The notes: a model not told the origin generated them from the sequence alone. Counted from the first letter of the stretch, positions 34,733 through 44,315 are shown. The stretch is 49,914 nucleotides of DNA from SAR324 cluster bacterium (GCA_014382365.1 JACNJW010000048.1:1-49914); one strand, 5' to 3'. Made by a program: numbers and translations.

Positions 34733-35920
34733 TTAGTTTAGATCATCAAGAAAAAAAGTTGACCATGAACCTTTATTTTTAAGTTGTACCTCACCTCTTG
34801 GAGTAAAAAGTCCAACACCTTCCAAATAATCTTTTGTTTTTTCTGAAATGTGAATTTTACCTTTTTCTCCACTGCTTTCCAGCCTTGCCGCAATATTGAC
34901 AGCATCACCCCAGATATCAAATGTGTTTCCTGCAGTTCCAGCAATTACAGGCCCTGAGTGGATACCTATCCGGAGTTCCCAACGCGGCTTACCCAGAGCT
35001 TCATACTGAATGTTAGTACCTTCCACAAACTTGAGCATATCGAGTGCAGCAGAACATATTTCATGTGCATGTGTTAACTGCTGTGAGGGGATTCCAGCAA
35101 CACACATATAGCAGTCGCCGATGGTTTTGACCTTATGTACATTATGATTAGATATTATTTTGTCAAAACCACAGAAAAAAGTATTGAGTGTGTCCAGAAG
35201 TTCTCCAGGTTCGCAGTTTTCCACCATGTTTGTAAAACCGACAAAATCAGCAAAAAGAATACTCGATACTGAATAGTACTGTCCCTGTAATTGGGTGCCT
35301 TTTTCTTCTGAATCCTCTTCCGGAATTGTTGACCCAGTGGAAATAGATTCATTTTCAAGCATGTGCACAACCTGATCTGAAAGCAGACGCAGTCCCTCGA
35401 CCTGCTGATGAGCAAGATTTTTTGGTGTTGGATCAAAGACACAAAGAACACCTAGTGAATAGCCACGGGAACTGATTAGAGGTGCTCCGGCATAAAAACG
35501 GAAGCCGGGATCAAACGGCATGTTATTCAAGTTTTTTGTTCGATCATCTTCGAATATATTTTCAATAATCAGCGGTTGTCCGGGATTGTCCAAGCTAAAT
35601 TGACATACCGAAATTTCCCTCGGGACTTCCTTTAGCATAGTGCTTTGCATCATATTGAAACCAAAATTTGCCTTACATTGCTGAACATTGGAACCCAAGA
35701 TGTTGATTGCACTCTGGGTACAATCGGTCAGGTAAGTTGCCACTTGAGTCATGGAATTATAGCGGTGCTTTCCACTCAAGTCTAGATTCATAATTCCTAG
35801 ACGTTTTACTTCTTCAAGACGTTTGTCTTCATTGGGTGGATTTTCGACAGGAATTAGCCCAGCCTTGCTTCCCTGCTTTCTTAGTAACTGCAGATATTGA
35901 TTCTTTAAGAAACTTCTCAT
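34733..35920 (-). CDS. GAF-domain class III adenylate cyclase
   Basis: A 395-residue soluble protein with a GAF domain at about 50-190 and a class III cyclase catalytic domain at about 215-392. Metal-binding Asp225 (ILFADFVGFT) and Asp269 (KTIGDCYM), adenine-specifying Lys265 and Asp335 (FDIWGD), and transition-state Asn342 and Arg346 (DAVNIAARLE) are all present, so ATP to cAMP is predicted and the enzyme should be active as a homodimer. The GAF domain presumably senses a small ligand or redox state. A near-consensus AAGGAGGT ribosome site is 3-4 nt before the ATG, which suggests strong translation. Confidence 0.9.
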   Translation of the reverse strand: MRSFLKNQYLQLLRKQGSKAGLIPVENPPNEDKRLEEVKRLGIMNLDLSGKHRYNSMTQVATYLTDCTQSAINILGSNVQQCKANFGFNMMQSTMLKEVPREISVCQFSLDNPGQPLIIENIFEDDRTKNLNNMPFDPGFRFYAGAPLISSRGYSLGVLCVFDPTPKNLAHQQVEGLRLLSDQVVHMLENESISTGSTIPEEDSEEKGTQLQGQYYSVSSILFADFVGFTNMVENCEPGELLDTLNTFFCGFDKIISNHNVHKVKTIGDCYMCVAGIPSQQLTHAHEICSAALDMLKFVEGTNIQYEALGKPRWELRIGIHSGPVIAGTAGNTFDIWGDAVNIAARLESSGEKGKIHISEKTKDYLEGVGLFTPRGEVQLKNKGSWSTFFLDDLN

Positions 35921-36374
35921 ATTACCTCCTTATTTGCGACTAGATATTAAAAAATATGACTTAAAAAGGTGGTTGGGTTTAATTCAGTGTTTTTCTAAAA
36001 AATGATCTAATCAGAACACAAGCTATCTCAACTGGGCACTCTAACAGAATTGAATGTTTTTGAAAACTATATAATTGGCAACTGTTTACTGCAGATTAAA
36101 ACAGACAGATGTCTGCAGAAAATGTTGAAAGTTGGGATAACTAGTGGGGTCTTGAAGAAGCAATTAATATGGATTGAAATCCAATATAGACTAAAAACTC
36201 TTTTAGAGTAAAGCCGTACCAATCCGGATCTATACCAAAACTACTTTGAAGTAAAAAATAGGAAATTTATCATAAGCCAAAAAATGCTGTCAAAGGGGTC
36301 ATGTTTACCAAGTGGCAAATTTTGGCTTTTGTTTTATAGACAATGCCAGAGGGTGGCATGTCATGTAGCTGATT
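35921..36374. other. 454-nt intergenic region rich in small inverted repeats
   Basis: No credible gene on either strand. It contains a nested inverted repeat (36089-36118: outer arms CTGCAGA/TCTGCAG, inner arms CAGACA/TGTCTG), a near-palindrome around 36169-36187 (core TGGATT-GA-AATCCA) and a 13-nt hairpin ACTCT-TTT-AGAGT close to 36196. These could be an uncharacterised RNA, the cyclase promoter with operators, or the leftover of a mobile element. Confidence 0.45.
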
Positions 36375-36956
36375 TTAATCTATGATGAAATCAATACGAA
36401 GGTTTAAGGACACACCTGGTAGATCCTGATTATTCGGCATCAGGAAATAAGACATCGACCAGTTGAAATCTGTTTTCTCACCAACCTTAGTGTTAAAACC
36501 AAACCAGGGTTCTACCATTACTCCGCCACTCGAAACAGTTTTTGAGCCGCTCATTGTAGCACCTCCACCGCCTGCCTGAATACCCCATTCGACATACATA
36601 TCATCGAAAATGACGAAATCATATCCAGCCAGAAGCCCACCATAACTGAACGTTCCAACATCACCTGGTCCACCCAGTTGTCCGGTAAATCCGGAACCAC
36701 CGATGAAAAACTTTTCTGTGTTATAAACTACAAAACGCCAACCGTAGAACATTGTTTGTCCGGAAGCCGGGAAAGCGTACTTTAAGACAACCCCTGTCTT
36801 TGACTTCTTGAAATATGAATCTGCATAGATATATTGACCTGCCAAATTAGTCTTGGAAGTCTCATCAGTCGGTGCAACCTCTTGACTATCTCCAGTTTGA
36901 GCCAAAACCTGGACTGAAAAAAAGATTGATATGAATAAAATTACGATGTTTTTCAT
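36375..36956 (-). CDS. Predicted outer-membrane protein of unknown function
   Basis: A 193-residue protein with a signal peptide (about 1-19, cleavage near VLAQ). It is followed by a Gly/aromatic-rich beta-strand pattern (GVVLKYAFPASG, FYGWRFVVYNTEKFFIGGSGF, GGLLAGYDFVIFDDMYVEWGIQAGGGG) and a strand-like C-terminus. It is probably an 8-stranded barrel or lipid-exposed outer-membrane protein. An AAGGT ribosome site is 8 nt before the ATG. It stands alone between two long intergenic gaps, so it probably has its own promoter. I recognise no named family. Confidence 0.6.
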   Translation of the reverse strand: MKNIVILFISIFFSVQVLAQTGDSQEVAPTDETSKTNLAGQYIYADSYFKKSKTGVVLKYAFPASGQTMFYGWRFVVYNTEKFFIGGSGFTGQLGGPGDVGTFSYGGLLAGYDFVIFDDMYVEWGIQAGGGGATMSGSKTVSSGGVMVEPWFGFNTKVGEKTDFNWSMSYFLMPNNQDLPGVSLNLRIDFIID

Positions 36957-37455
36957 GTTCAGTACCTTCTTCTGCTCTAATTAATCTTCAGGACTAGACT
37001 ACCAGTCTCGCGAAAGATTCTATTGTTTGTAAAAGTATTGTGCAAGCTTTTATTCTCTAAAAGTAGTAATTCTATACTTATTTCGTGTGAAAGTACAGTA
37101 CATTAACTACAATTGCAAGAAAAATCCACAAAAACACACTTGCTGTAATCTCGAAAAAACAAGTGGTATGCAGTATTCAGCTTTATTATCAGGCCAAAAT
37201 TACTCGCTTTTTTTGTTAAAGTTTCAAAAAGATTTAAGCAAAAAAACAGAAACTTAAACCTGCAATAGTCTTAAATGTTGAAAATAGCTAACAAATTATT
37301 AACCGTGTATTACATGCTAACTCAATGTGCTCACAAGTAAAAGCAACTATTCTAATTCAATTTATTAAGTATTCTTTTGTAACTCAGTCAATTTATATTA
37401 GCTTTAATGTTATAAGTGCAAGTGTGGAGCCTAAATGTTTTTTGTGAAAAAATTT
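36957..37455. other. 499-nt AT-rich intergenic region
   Basis: It lies between the start of the small outer-membrane gene and the stop of the TPR gene, both minus strand. It must hold the promoter of the former and any terminator of the latter. I found no coding frame with a good start, no tRNA and no strong hairpin. Its low G+C leaves room for a small RNA, but I cannot support one. Confidence 0.4.
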
Positions 37456-39189
37456 TTATTGTGAAGCAGGTAGATATGAAATTTCTTCACGTAGTTGTTC
37501 AAGGCGCAACCGAATATGATTATTATCCGGTTCCAGCCGAAGGGAGTGTTGCCACGCTGATTCTGCTAACCCCAACTCACCTAACTGATAATACAAAATT
37601 CCCAGATTCCACCAGGCAACGGTATAGAGTGGGAATTTTCGTGTGAGACTTTCCAAAAAACTTCGTGCTTCTCCATGTTTCCCAAGTTTGACAAGCACTG
37701 CACCCAGTCTCAAAAGGGCTTTGTGATGTTCAGGGTTAAATTGAAGAACCAGACGATAATATTTTTCTGCTTTTTGATACTGCTTCAGTTTTTCGTATGT
37801 ATAACCAAAATACAAATTAATTTCAGGATGTTTGGAAAATTGTTTTTTTAGTTTGGCAAGTAGCTGGAGAGCACTTGCAGCATCCTGTTGTGCCAGAAGC
37901 AACTTTGCCAGAAATAATTGTGGTTCAGCTAAAGAGGGTTCAAGTCTGGATGCATCTTCAAATGCCTGCCGTGCTTCTTTCCAGCGTCTAGCATCGTAAT
38001 CCTGCTGTCCAGTTTGCATCAGCAATTTGTAATTTACTGACTTATGAACAGCATCAGGAAGCAGCCATGGTGCTAAATCACGAACGAGTATTTGATAAAC
38101 TTGCCAGCCGTCCGGACTTTGATCTGCTACAAATGGATAAAGCCGAAGACCTTTTTTGACGTAAGTATCACCGTCCTGAGGTGTTTTTCCAATTGTGAGC
38201 CCATAAATTATTAAGGCAATACCGTTGCCTGGATTTAACTGGTAGGCTATGTTTGCTTCTTGTTTTGCAAACAATGGATCGTTGCGAAGGTAATGCAGAA
38301 GCGAGAGTAAAGTATGATGTTCAGCATTACCTGGGTGCTGCTTGATAGCAGTCAAGATTTCTTTTTTTGCTTTGTTCAGAGTAGGTACATGTACAGGACT
38401 TAAACTGCTACTTTCAATAATCAGTAAAACTGCTCTATAAAAATGGGTTAAAGCTGCCATTTCAGGGAAATTAGATAACATTGCTTCCAACTGTTCTTTG
38501 TGTACTTGCCATGCAGAAGAATTTACAACCGGAACAGGTTTCAACCTCCATAGATAAAACCGTTTTACTCCTTCCCAACTATAACCTAGAGAGAAATGAG
38601 TAAGTTTTTCGAAAAAGGGATCCTCTCTTTTGAGATCACGTAAAAGTGCAGCTACTAAATCATCCGGTGTACTCCAAGCATAAGTGCTTTGTGATTTTAG
38701 AGTAGAATTGTTTTCATCGAAATTACTGATGCTTAATGAAACAGCAAGCTGGCTGAGGACTTTTTGTACAGAAAATTTGAGTAGTTTATGAGGTTTTAGC
38801 AGCGCAATTTTTGTATTTTGTAGTTTATTTGAAGCAGAAGTTAATTGTGATGATTCTTGGATCCGTGTATTCCAACGACGCAGCGCATCAGGAGAAATGA
38901 CTGAAAAATGATTTGCTAACTGTAGCTGTAGAGAAATTTCTTCCTGAAGGAAGAGTCCCAACCACTCCATGCTATCTGAAGGATAACTGACATCTACAGA
39001 AAAAACTCCAACAGACTCTCGTGCCTGGAGGTTGGGAGCTAAAACCAATACTCCAAAAAACAGGTTGGATAGTAATGTGATGGATAGTTTGTGAAGAAAC
39101 TTTTTAAAAAGTTTCTTCACAATTAATTCACGAGGAAATATAACTAAGTAAAAAAAAAACTTGGGAAAGGAAATTGCTCTACGCGTCAT
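37456..39189 (-). CDS. Exported TPR-repeat protein
   Basis: 577 residues from an ATG that overlaps the zapB stop (ATGA). An in-frame GTG at 39120 would give a cleaner signal peptide (V/M-KKLFKKFLHKLSITLL..., ending near NLQA). The N-terminal third of the mature protein is a beta/alpha domain of unknown type. The C-terminal half, about 390-570, has at least four TPR-like units (EPQLFLAKLLLAQQDAASALQLL, NLYFGYTYEKLKQYQKAEKYYRLVLQ, ALLRLGAVLVKLGKHGEARSFLE, AWWNLGILYYQLGELGLAESAW). It is likely a periplasmic or lipid-associated scaffold. The link to zapB is only positional. Confidence 0.75.
   Translation of the reverse strand: MTRRAISFPKFFFYLVIFPRELIVKKLFKKFLHKLSITLLSNLFFGVLVLAPNLQARESVGVFSVDVSYPSDSMEWLGLFLQEEISLQLQLANHFSVISPDALRRWNTRIQESSQLTSASNKLQNTKIALLKPHKLLKFSVQKVLSQLAVSLSISNFDENNSTLKSQSTYAWSTPDDLVAALLRDLKREDPFFEKLTHFSLGYSWEGVKRFYLWRLKPVPVVNSSAWQVHKEQLEAMLSNFPEMAALTHFYRAVLLIIESSSLSPVHVPTLNKAKKEILTAIKQHPGNAEHHTLLSLLHYLRNDPLFAKQEANIAYQLNPGNGIALIIYGLTIGKTPQDGDTYVKKGLRLYPFVADQSPDGWQVYQILVRDLAPWLLPDAVHKSVNYKLLMQTGQQDYDARRWKEARQAFEDASRLEPSLAEPQLFLAKLLLAQQDAASALQLLAKLKKQFSKHPEINLYFGYTYEKLKQYQKAEKYYRLVLQFNPEHHKALLRLGAVLVKLGKHGEARSFLESLTRKFPLYTVAWWNLGILYYQLGELGLAESAWQHSLRLEPDNNHIRLRLEQLREEISYLPASQ
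39091..39120. repeat. Perfect 30-bp palindrome at the start of the TPR gene
   Basis: Two perfectly complementary 15-bp arms (39091-39105 and 39106-39120) with no spacer. It lies in the coding sequence, 69 nt downstream of the ATG, and its first codon is the alternative GTG start. As RNA it would form a stem of about 13 bp. It encodes the basic KKLFKKFLHK stretch of the signal peptide. Confidence 0.9.
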
Positions 39190-39575
39190 GCATAGTGTTG
39201 GGCAGACCCAGGAGCTTCAGTGTATGAATCTGCACTTGTATCAAAAGTTGAACCTTCAGTATCGCTCTCATTTGAATCTTCCTCAACGTCTTCAACAGTT
39301 TCAGCCTTAATCTCATTAAGAACGGCATCAGTCTCTTCTTCATCGACTCTCTGAATAACAGCTTCTACTGCGGCTTCTACTTCTGCTGCATCGTCATCTT
39401 CCAACAGTTCAAATTTTTCAATCAAAGCAGAGAGTCTTTCTTCCCAATCTACATAGCGGTTTTCCAGTTCATCGTTCTGTTCTTTCAAATCGGTAATCTC
39501 CAAGCGTGACAATTCTATAGTTTCGATTGCCGCACTTATTTTTTCTTCAAGCTGCTTTAGTAAATCGTTTGACAT
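39186..39575 (-). CDS. zapB: ZapB-like cell-division coiled-coil protein with acidic tail
   Basis: 129 residues from the ATG at 39575, which has an AAGGA ribosome site about 9 nt upstream; a longer upstream frame lacks one. The N-terminal 70 residues (LLKQLEEKISAAIETIELSRLEITDLKEQNDELENRYVDWEERLSALIEKFELL) form a ZapB-type coiled coil. The C-terminal half is extremely acidic (long Glu/Asp runs) and not part of ordinary ZapB, which is about 80 residues. ZapB stabilises the FtsZ ring through ZapA. Its stop overlaps the start of the TPR gene (ATGA), so their translation is coupled. Confidence 0.7.
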   Translation of the reverse strand: MSNDLLKQLEEKISAAIETIELSRLEITDLKEQNDELENRYVDWEERLSALIEKFELLEDDDAAEVEAAVEAVIQRVDEEETDAVLNEIKAETVEDVEEDSNESDTEGSTFDTSADSYTEAPGSAQHYA

Positions 39576-39819
39576 GTTTAATTTCCTTTGTTGAATGTTT
39601 GCCGTAATTGAATCACGAAATTTGTTGCCCTGTTTAGCGAAAAAACTTTCAGCACAACTCAAATGCAAGAGCCGTACATTTTAGTCCATGTTATTTTATA
39701 GGCCTAATTTTATAGGAAACATTAACAATATAAAAAATGTTAAGCAGTATTATTTTGTTGAGTAATTGTCGGAAATTAATATATTTTGTAGAAAAATATT
39801 AAAAATACTACTGGTAGTG

Positions 39820-41757
39820 TCAGGCGTGTTTTTTTGCTGCGGATCTTCGCTTCTTACTTGTTCTAATAGTAAATTCTGAGAGTCTTTCAAGTATTCGGTT
39901 ATAAATCTGATTTGAACTTAATCCTGCAGTTTTTCGTTGTTCTTCTGGAGAGTCCTGTCCAATGAAACGGTCAGGTACTCCAATCTGGAGTGTCTGAACA
40001 CTAACTCCGTTTGCACTTAAAGTTTCCAGAATCCCACTGCCGTATCCACCATGAATTGTGTTTTCTTCAAGACTGACCAGTAAACTTACTTGTCTGCCAA
40101 ATTGGAGTATTATTTTCTCATCAAGAGGTTTGACAAAACGGCCGTTTATAACTGCTGTTGAGTATCCTTTATCTTCCAGAAGATCTGCAACTTGCAATGC
40201 AGTTTCAATCATCAAACCTACCGCAAACAGGGCAATATTTTTTCCTTGTCGTAATAATTGAGATTTGCCAAGTTTGAATGGAAGACAGGTTTTCTCATCA
40301 AGCTCAGCAGTGTTTCCTCTTGGATAGCGAATGGCCAGTGGGCCGCTGTCATGATTGTAAGCAAGTTCCATCATACATCTCATTTCTGCACCGTTACATG
40401 GAACCATAATAGTCATATTTGGAATCATGCGCAGGTAAGTCAGGTCATACAAACCATGATGAGTTGGTCCGTCAGCTCCAACAAAACCTGCTCTATCAAG
40501 CATGAAACGCACAGGTAATCCCTGCACTGCAACATCGTGAATTATGTGGTCAATTGCACGCTGTAAAAATGTAGAATAGATGGCAACAAAAGGTTTGTGA
40601 CCTGTAGTTGCAAGTCCTGCAGAACATGTGACTGCATGACCTTCTGCGATTCCCACATCAAGGACCCTTTCCGGAAATTTTGGTTGCAAATCAATGATTC
40701 CTGTACCACTCATCATGGCGGCAGTTAAAACAACAACTTTTTTGTCCCTGGTCATTAACTCTCCCAGTTTGTCTCCAAAAACCTTTGAAAAACTCATAGA
40801 ATTACTTGAGGATATTTTTTTGATGAACTTTCCATCTTCAGGTTCAAAAGGAGTTACTCCGTGATATTTATGAGCATCTTTTTCAGCAAAAGCATAGCCT
40901 TTACCTTTTTGAGTGATGGCATGAATTACAATAGGTCCGTCTAAATCTTTAACATGATCGATTAAGTCCAGTAGTTCCGGAAGATTGTGACCATCCACCG
41001 TTCCAAAATAGCGCCAGCCTAATTGTTCAAACAGCATGCTGGGTGGAGAAAAAAAGCTCTTTGCAGAATCGTGTAATTTCTGTAAAGTAGTTTTTAAACC
41101 CAAGCGTTCCGAGAATGGTGCTTTTTCTGCAAATTCAAGGGTTTCTTCGCGAAAACTGTTGTAAAATCTGGAGGAGGCAAAGCGTGTCAGCAGTTTTGAA
41201 ATTGCACCTACATTTGGATCAATACTGATCCCATTATCATTGTAGATAACCAGCAAGTTTTTATCGAGTGCACCATTATGATTCAGTGCTTCAAAAGCCA
41301 AACCTCCTGTCATGGCACCATCTCCGATGACGGCAACGACCCGATGGTTTTTTTGTTGAAGGTCTCGTCCAATGGCCATTCCAAGAGCAGCAGAAATAGA
41401 AGTGGAAGCATGTCCTGCTCCAAAATGGTCGTAGCTGCTTTCATCTCGTGAAAGAAACTTTTTGATGCCGCCTGCTTTACCAAGTGAATCAAAATTTTCA
41501 TTACGGTCAGTCAGGATTTTGTAAGGATAGGCCTGGTGTCCAACATCCCAAACTATTCTGTCGATACTAAAATCAAAATTCTTAAGCAGTGCAACTGTAA
41601 TTTCCACTGTACCGAGTGAAGACGCAAGATGTCCTCCACGTTGACTGGTGACTTCTATGATACGCTGCCGGCATTCTTCAGCCAATCTAGTCAGTTCTTG
41701 TAAATTTAAGTTTTTTATCTCTTGTGGTTGTGAGATACTCTCCAATAATGTTTTCAT
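39820..41757 (-). CDS. dxs: 1-deoxy-D-xylulose-5-phosphate synthase (Dxs)
   Basis: A 645-residue thiamine-diphosphate enzyme. It has the His-containing VWDVGHQAYPYKILTDR, the TPP/Mg motif GDGAMTGGLAFEALNH...NDN, GPIVIHAITQKGKGYAFAEKD, the transketolase-like pyrimidine domain around DVGIAEGHAVTCSAGLA, DRAGFVGADGPTHHGLYDL, and the C-terminal YGSGILE domain. It condenses pyruvate with glyceraldehyde-3-phosphate, the first step of the MEP pathway; ispD is also present at 25460. Complete and full length. It is transcribed away from the orphan gene at 41919, with a 161-nt divergent gap. Confidence 0.96.
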   Translation of the reverse strand: MKTLLESISQPQEIKNLNLQELTRLAEECRQRIIEVTSQRGGHLASSLGTVEITVALLKNFDFSIDRIVWDVGHQAYPYKILTDRNENFDSLGKAGGIKKFLSRDESSYDHFGAGHASTSISAALGMAIGRDLQQKNHRVVAVIGDGAMTGGLAFEALNHNGALDKNLLVIYNDNGISIDPNVGAISKLLTRFASSRFYNSFREETLEFAEKAPFSERLGLKTTLQKLHDSAKSFFSPPSMLFEQLGWRYFGTVDGHNLPELLDLIDHVKDLDGPIVIHAITQKGKGYAFAEKDAHKYHGVTPFEPEDGKFIKKISSSNSMSFSKVFGDKLGELMTRDKKVVVLTAAMMSGTGIIDLQPKFPERVLDVGIAEGHAVTCSAGLATTGHKPFVAIYSTFLQRAIDHIIHDVAVQGLPVRFMLDRAGFVGADGPTHHGLYDLTYLRMIPNMTIMVPCNGAEMRCMMELAYNHDSGPLAIRYPRGNTAELDEKTCLPFKLGKSQLLRQGKNIALFAVGLMIETALQVADLLEDKGYSTAVINGRFVKPLDEKIILQFGRQVSLLVSLEENTIHGGYGSGILETLSANGVSVQTLQIGVPDRFIGQDSPEEQRKTAGLSSNQIYNRILERLSEFTIRTSKKRRSAAKKHA

Positions 41758-41918
41758 TCTTGAATCTGTATTTTTTTGCTTTTAGGCTTAAAACAATAAA
41801 ATGTCTGCTGACCTTTGATTTAATTCTTCGTTTAACCCAAACCGGTAATGTGCCATGTTTGCCTCTCTGACAACAAATAAAATTTTAATAGAGTTCAGTA
41901 TATCTTGGAGATCTGCTT

Positions 41919-44315
41919 ATGTCTACTAATACGCTTGAACAATTAAAACGAGCGCAGTCAAACCTGCATGCAGAGCGGAAACCTGTTGCTCAGATACAGG
42001 ATGCCTTTAAACAGGCAAAAGAAATCACTCAATTTGTAAATGCAGCATTAAGTAAAGATAATCGTTGGGTTTTGCAGTCCGGCGAACAGGAAAGTATTAT
42101 TTCTATGCTGAGAGAGATTAATCGAACTAATAAAGATCTGTATGACAAATGCCGCAGTCCGGAACATTTCAATAGAGAGGTAGACCGTTTCCTGCAGATG
42201 AAACATCAAATCTTACGTCAGTCAGAATGTATTCATCTCAGTCTGGATCAAGGTTTTTATGACACAGAACCACTTGGTTTTTCTGCAGGAAAAGCCATTG
42301 AGGTCTCTCTAAATCGCATTCGAAGTATTCGTGACGGTCACCAGCAGGGTAGTTGGTCCAGTCTGCCAATTGAAGCTCCTGTAGCTGAGACAGCAAAGAC
42401 AGAAGTTGAAAAACTCTTTTTAGAGGCTGCTCCTCTGGCAGAAAAATTACTCAAAAATCCTAATATTAGCACCTTTGATCCTCCGATGACTATAGAAGAG
42501 GTTCAATCTGTTTATAAATACTTCCAAAATGTACACCGAATACAGCAGTTGGAGGAGGAGGCACTATCAACTGCTCTTGCAGCAAAACCAACTCTGGAGT
42601 CGGCATCTCCAGATGAAATAATGCACAGGCTTTCCGGTTTTGAAAGAAATCTGAAGAATGTAAAAATGCCAACCTCAAACAATATTCCTCAATGGGGTCT
42701 TGATCTTTACGAAATATCCCGTACAGATATGTTTCTTAGAATGCATTTGCTCCGTATTCCATTTGAACCCGTCGGGTTTCTCAAAAATCATCTAAAAAAT
42801 TTGCAAGAACAAAAAGAACTTGTTGGGACAGAAAAGAGCATCACTGAATTTCATGATCATGTAGTCAAAGAATTAGAGCAGTTGCAGTATTTTATTGAGA
42901 CCTTCAGTAGTGTTTCTGTGACTTTACAAGAAGTAACTAGTATCCTGCAGAGTCTTTCAATTTCCTTTGGTAAGATCTATAACAATGCATCTTCTCAAAC
43001 AATTACCAGCAATTTTTTAATTAAAGCACTGGCATTGATTAAAGGATTGATAGAAAAAGGTGGAAATGTAGCAGGTTCAAAGAGTAAAAAACTACTGAAT
43101 TTAAGACAAAGATTAACGGAACTCGATTTGTTTGATGTACCAATTACGGAAGGGATGTTATATACGCTAGAATTGCTGGAACAGGGTAAAAAGGAAATGA
43201 GTCAATATTGTGAACAAATCAAATCTTTTATAACAATCCTTTCAGAGTCTAAAGATTGGAGTTCAAGAAAAACTTATGCATTCCTGCAAAAATCTTATGA
43301 TGAAAATGCCAGTTTAACATCTGCAGCAATGATTTTTGGGAGTGTCACTAAAACATGCCTGTTGTTGGAGAGTTCAATCGGAAAAGTAGAATCTATGTGG
43401 TGTGAACTGGAAAAATTGAGTAAGCAGCTTGACGATAAGTCAAAGTTGTATGAGCAAACAGTTTCTTTTCTTGAAAAAGATCCGGAATATACTGAAGAAA
43501 CGTTGAAACACAGCACTGAGCAGGTAAAAGAACTAAACTGGATACTGGACGAAATGCTGGGCCAGGGGGCAAAGGAGGAGTTACGATTTGTGGATGAACT
43601 GCATGCAGAATTAAGTCCTGTCGGTGTCAGAGTACAGGCTAAAAAGATAAAGGAAGCAACCAGAATGTCAGAGCAGTCAAAGGCAGTAAATAAAACAGAA
43701 GAGACGCACATAACGAAAAAAACCGAGCATAAAACCAAAAAAAGAGATAGAGCGCAGTTAATGCCTGCCAGAGCAAAAAAATCAGTTTACGACCCTTTTC
43801 AATCTTATGAAATGGTTGCCTTAAAAGAAGCCTGTCGTAAGATGACTTCATCTCAAGGAAAAATGATATATCATGTATTGACCAATACTCACGCCTTTTT
43901 TACAATGCTGAATAAGTTGGAAAGGTACTACAATCCTAATGAGAATGTTGAAATTGAACTTGAACAGGATTTGGCAAAAAGCTTAACAACACAAGATTTC
44001 TTGAGTAATTTTGCACGCTTGAAATTTTTACCATCTGGTTATTTAAACAATAACAAGGCTCCACTTGTTTACAGTAAAGCAGAAGGAATGTTCCGAGTAC
44101 CGGAGGGAGTCGAAAAACACCTTAAAATAAGTGAAAACAGTATTGCAACTCCAATGGAAGTTTATCAGCGCTTGATTCGTGTTTTACTTGGTTTAGTGGA
44201 TTCAAAAACCCTTGCTACTATAATGCCCAAGCAAGTTCTTTCAATTTTTGAAGAAGATTTTTTGCTTCAAGGTATAGATCGAAGATCTGTCAGGGATGCA
44301 CTGGAATCAGTCTGA
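41919..44315 (+). CDS. Large helical protein of unknown function
   Basis: A 798-residue, cytoplasmic-looking protein with no signal peptide or membrane segment. It is rich in Leu/Glu/Lys/Gln, with mostly helical character through residues 1-585. A very basic, Lys/Thr-rich linker (about 590-640, TEETHITKKTEHKTKKRDRAQ) follows, then a distinct C-terminal domain at about 640-798 (YDPFQSYEMVALKEACRKMTSSQGKMIYHVL..., GYLNNNKAPLVYSKAEGMFRVPEGVEKHL). A good GGAG ribosome site is 8 nt before the ATG. I recognise no family, catalytic motif, Walker box or zinc site. It is divergent from dxs and otherwise alone. Confidence 0.75.
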   Translation: MSTNTLEQLKRAQSNLHAERKPVAQIQDAFKQAKEITQFVNAALSKDNRWVLQSGEQESIISMLREINRTNKDLYDKCRSPEHFNREVDRFLQMKHQILRQSECIHLSLDQGFYDTEPLGFSAGKAIEVSLNRIRSIRDGHQQGSWSSLPIEAPVAETAKTEVEKLFLEAAPLAEKLLKNPNISTFDPPMTIEEVQSVYKYFQNVHRIQQLEEEALSTALAAKPTLESASPDEIMHRLSGFERNLKNVKMPTSNNIPQWGLDLYEISRTDMFLRMHLLRIPFEPVGFLKNHLKNLQEQKELVGTEKSITEFHDHVVKELEQLQYFIETFSSVSVTLQEVTSILQSLSISFGKIYNNASSQTITSNFLIKALALIKGLIEKGGNVAGSKSKKLLNLRQRLTELDLFDVPITEGMLYTLELLEQGKKEMSQYCEQIKSFITILSESKDWSSRKTYAFLQKSYDENASLTSAAMIFGSVTKTCLLLESSIGKVESMWCELEKLSKQLDDKSKLYEQTVSFLEKDPEYTEETLKHSTEQVKELNWILDEMLGQGAKEELRFVDELHAELSPVGVRVQAKKIKEATRMSEQSKAVNKTEETHITKKTEHKTKKRDRAQLMPARAKKSVYDPFQSYEMVALKEACRKMTSSQGKMIYHVLTNTHAFFTMLNKLERYYNPNENVEIELEQDLAKSLTTQDFLSNFARLKFLPSGYLNNNKAPLVYSKAEGMFRVPEGVEKHLKISENSIATPMEVYQRLIRVLLGLVDSKTLATIMPKQVLSIFEEDFLLQGIDRRSVRDALESV

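Noticed and set aside
43295..43738. 147-codon minus-strand frame inside the 798-residue orphan
   Set aside because: Ser/Cys/Phe-rich composition typical of an antisense shadow of a Glu/Lys/Gln-rich gene; no start signal.
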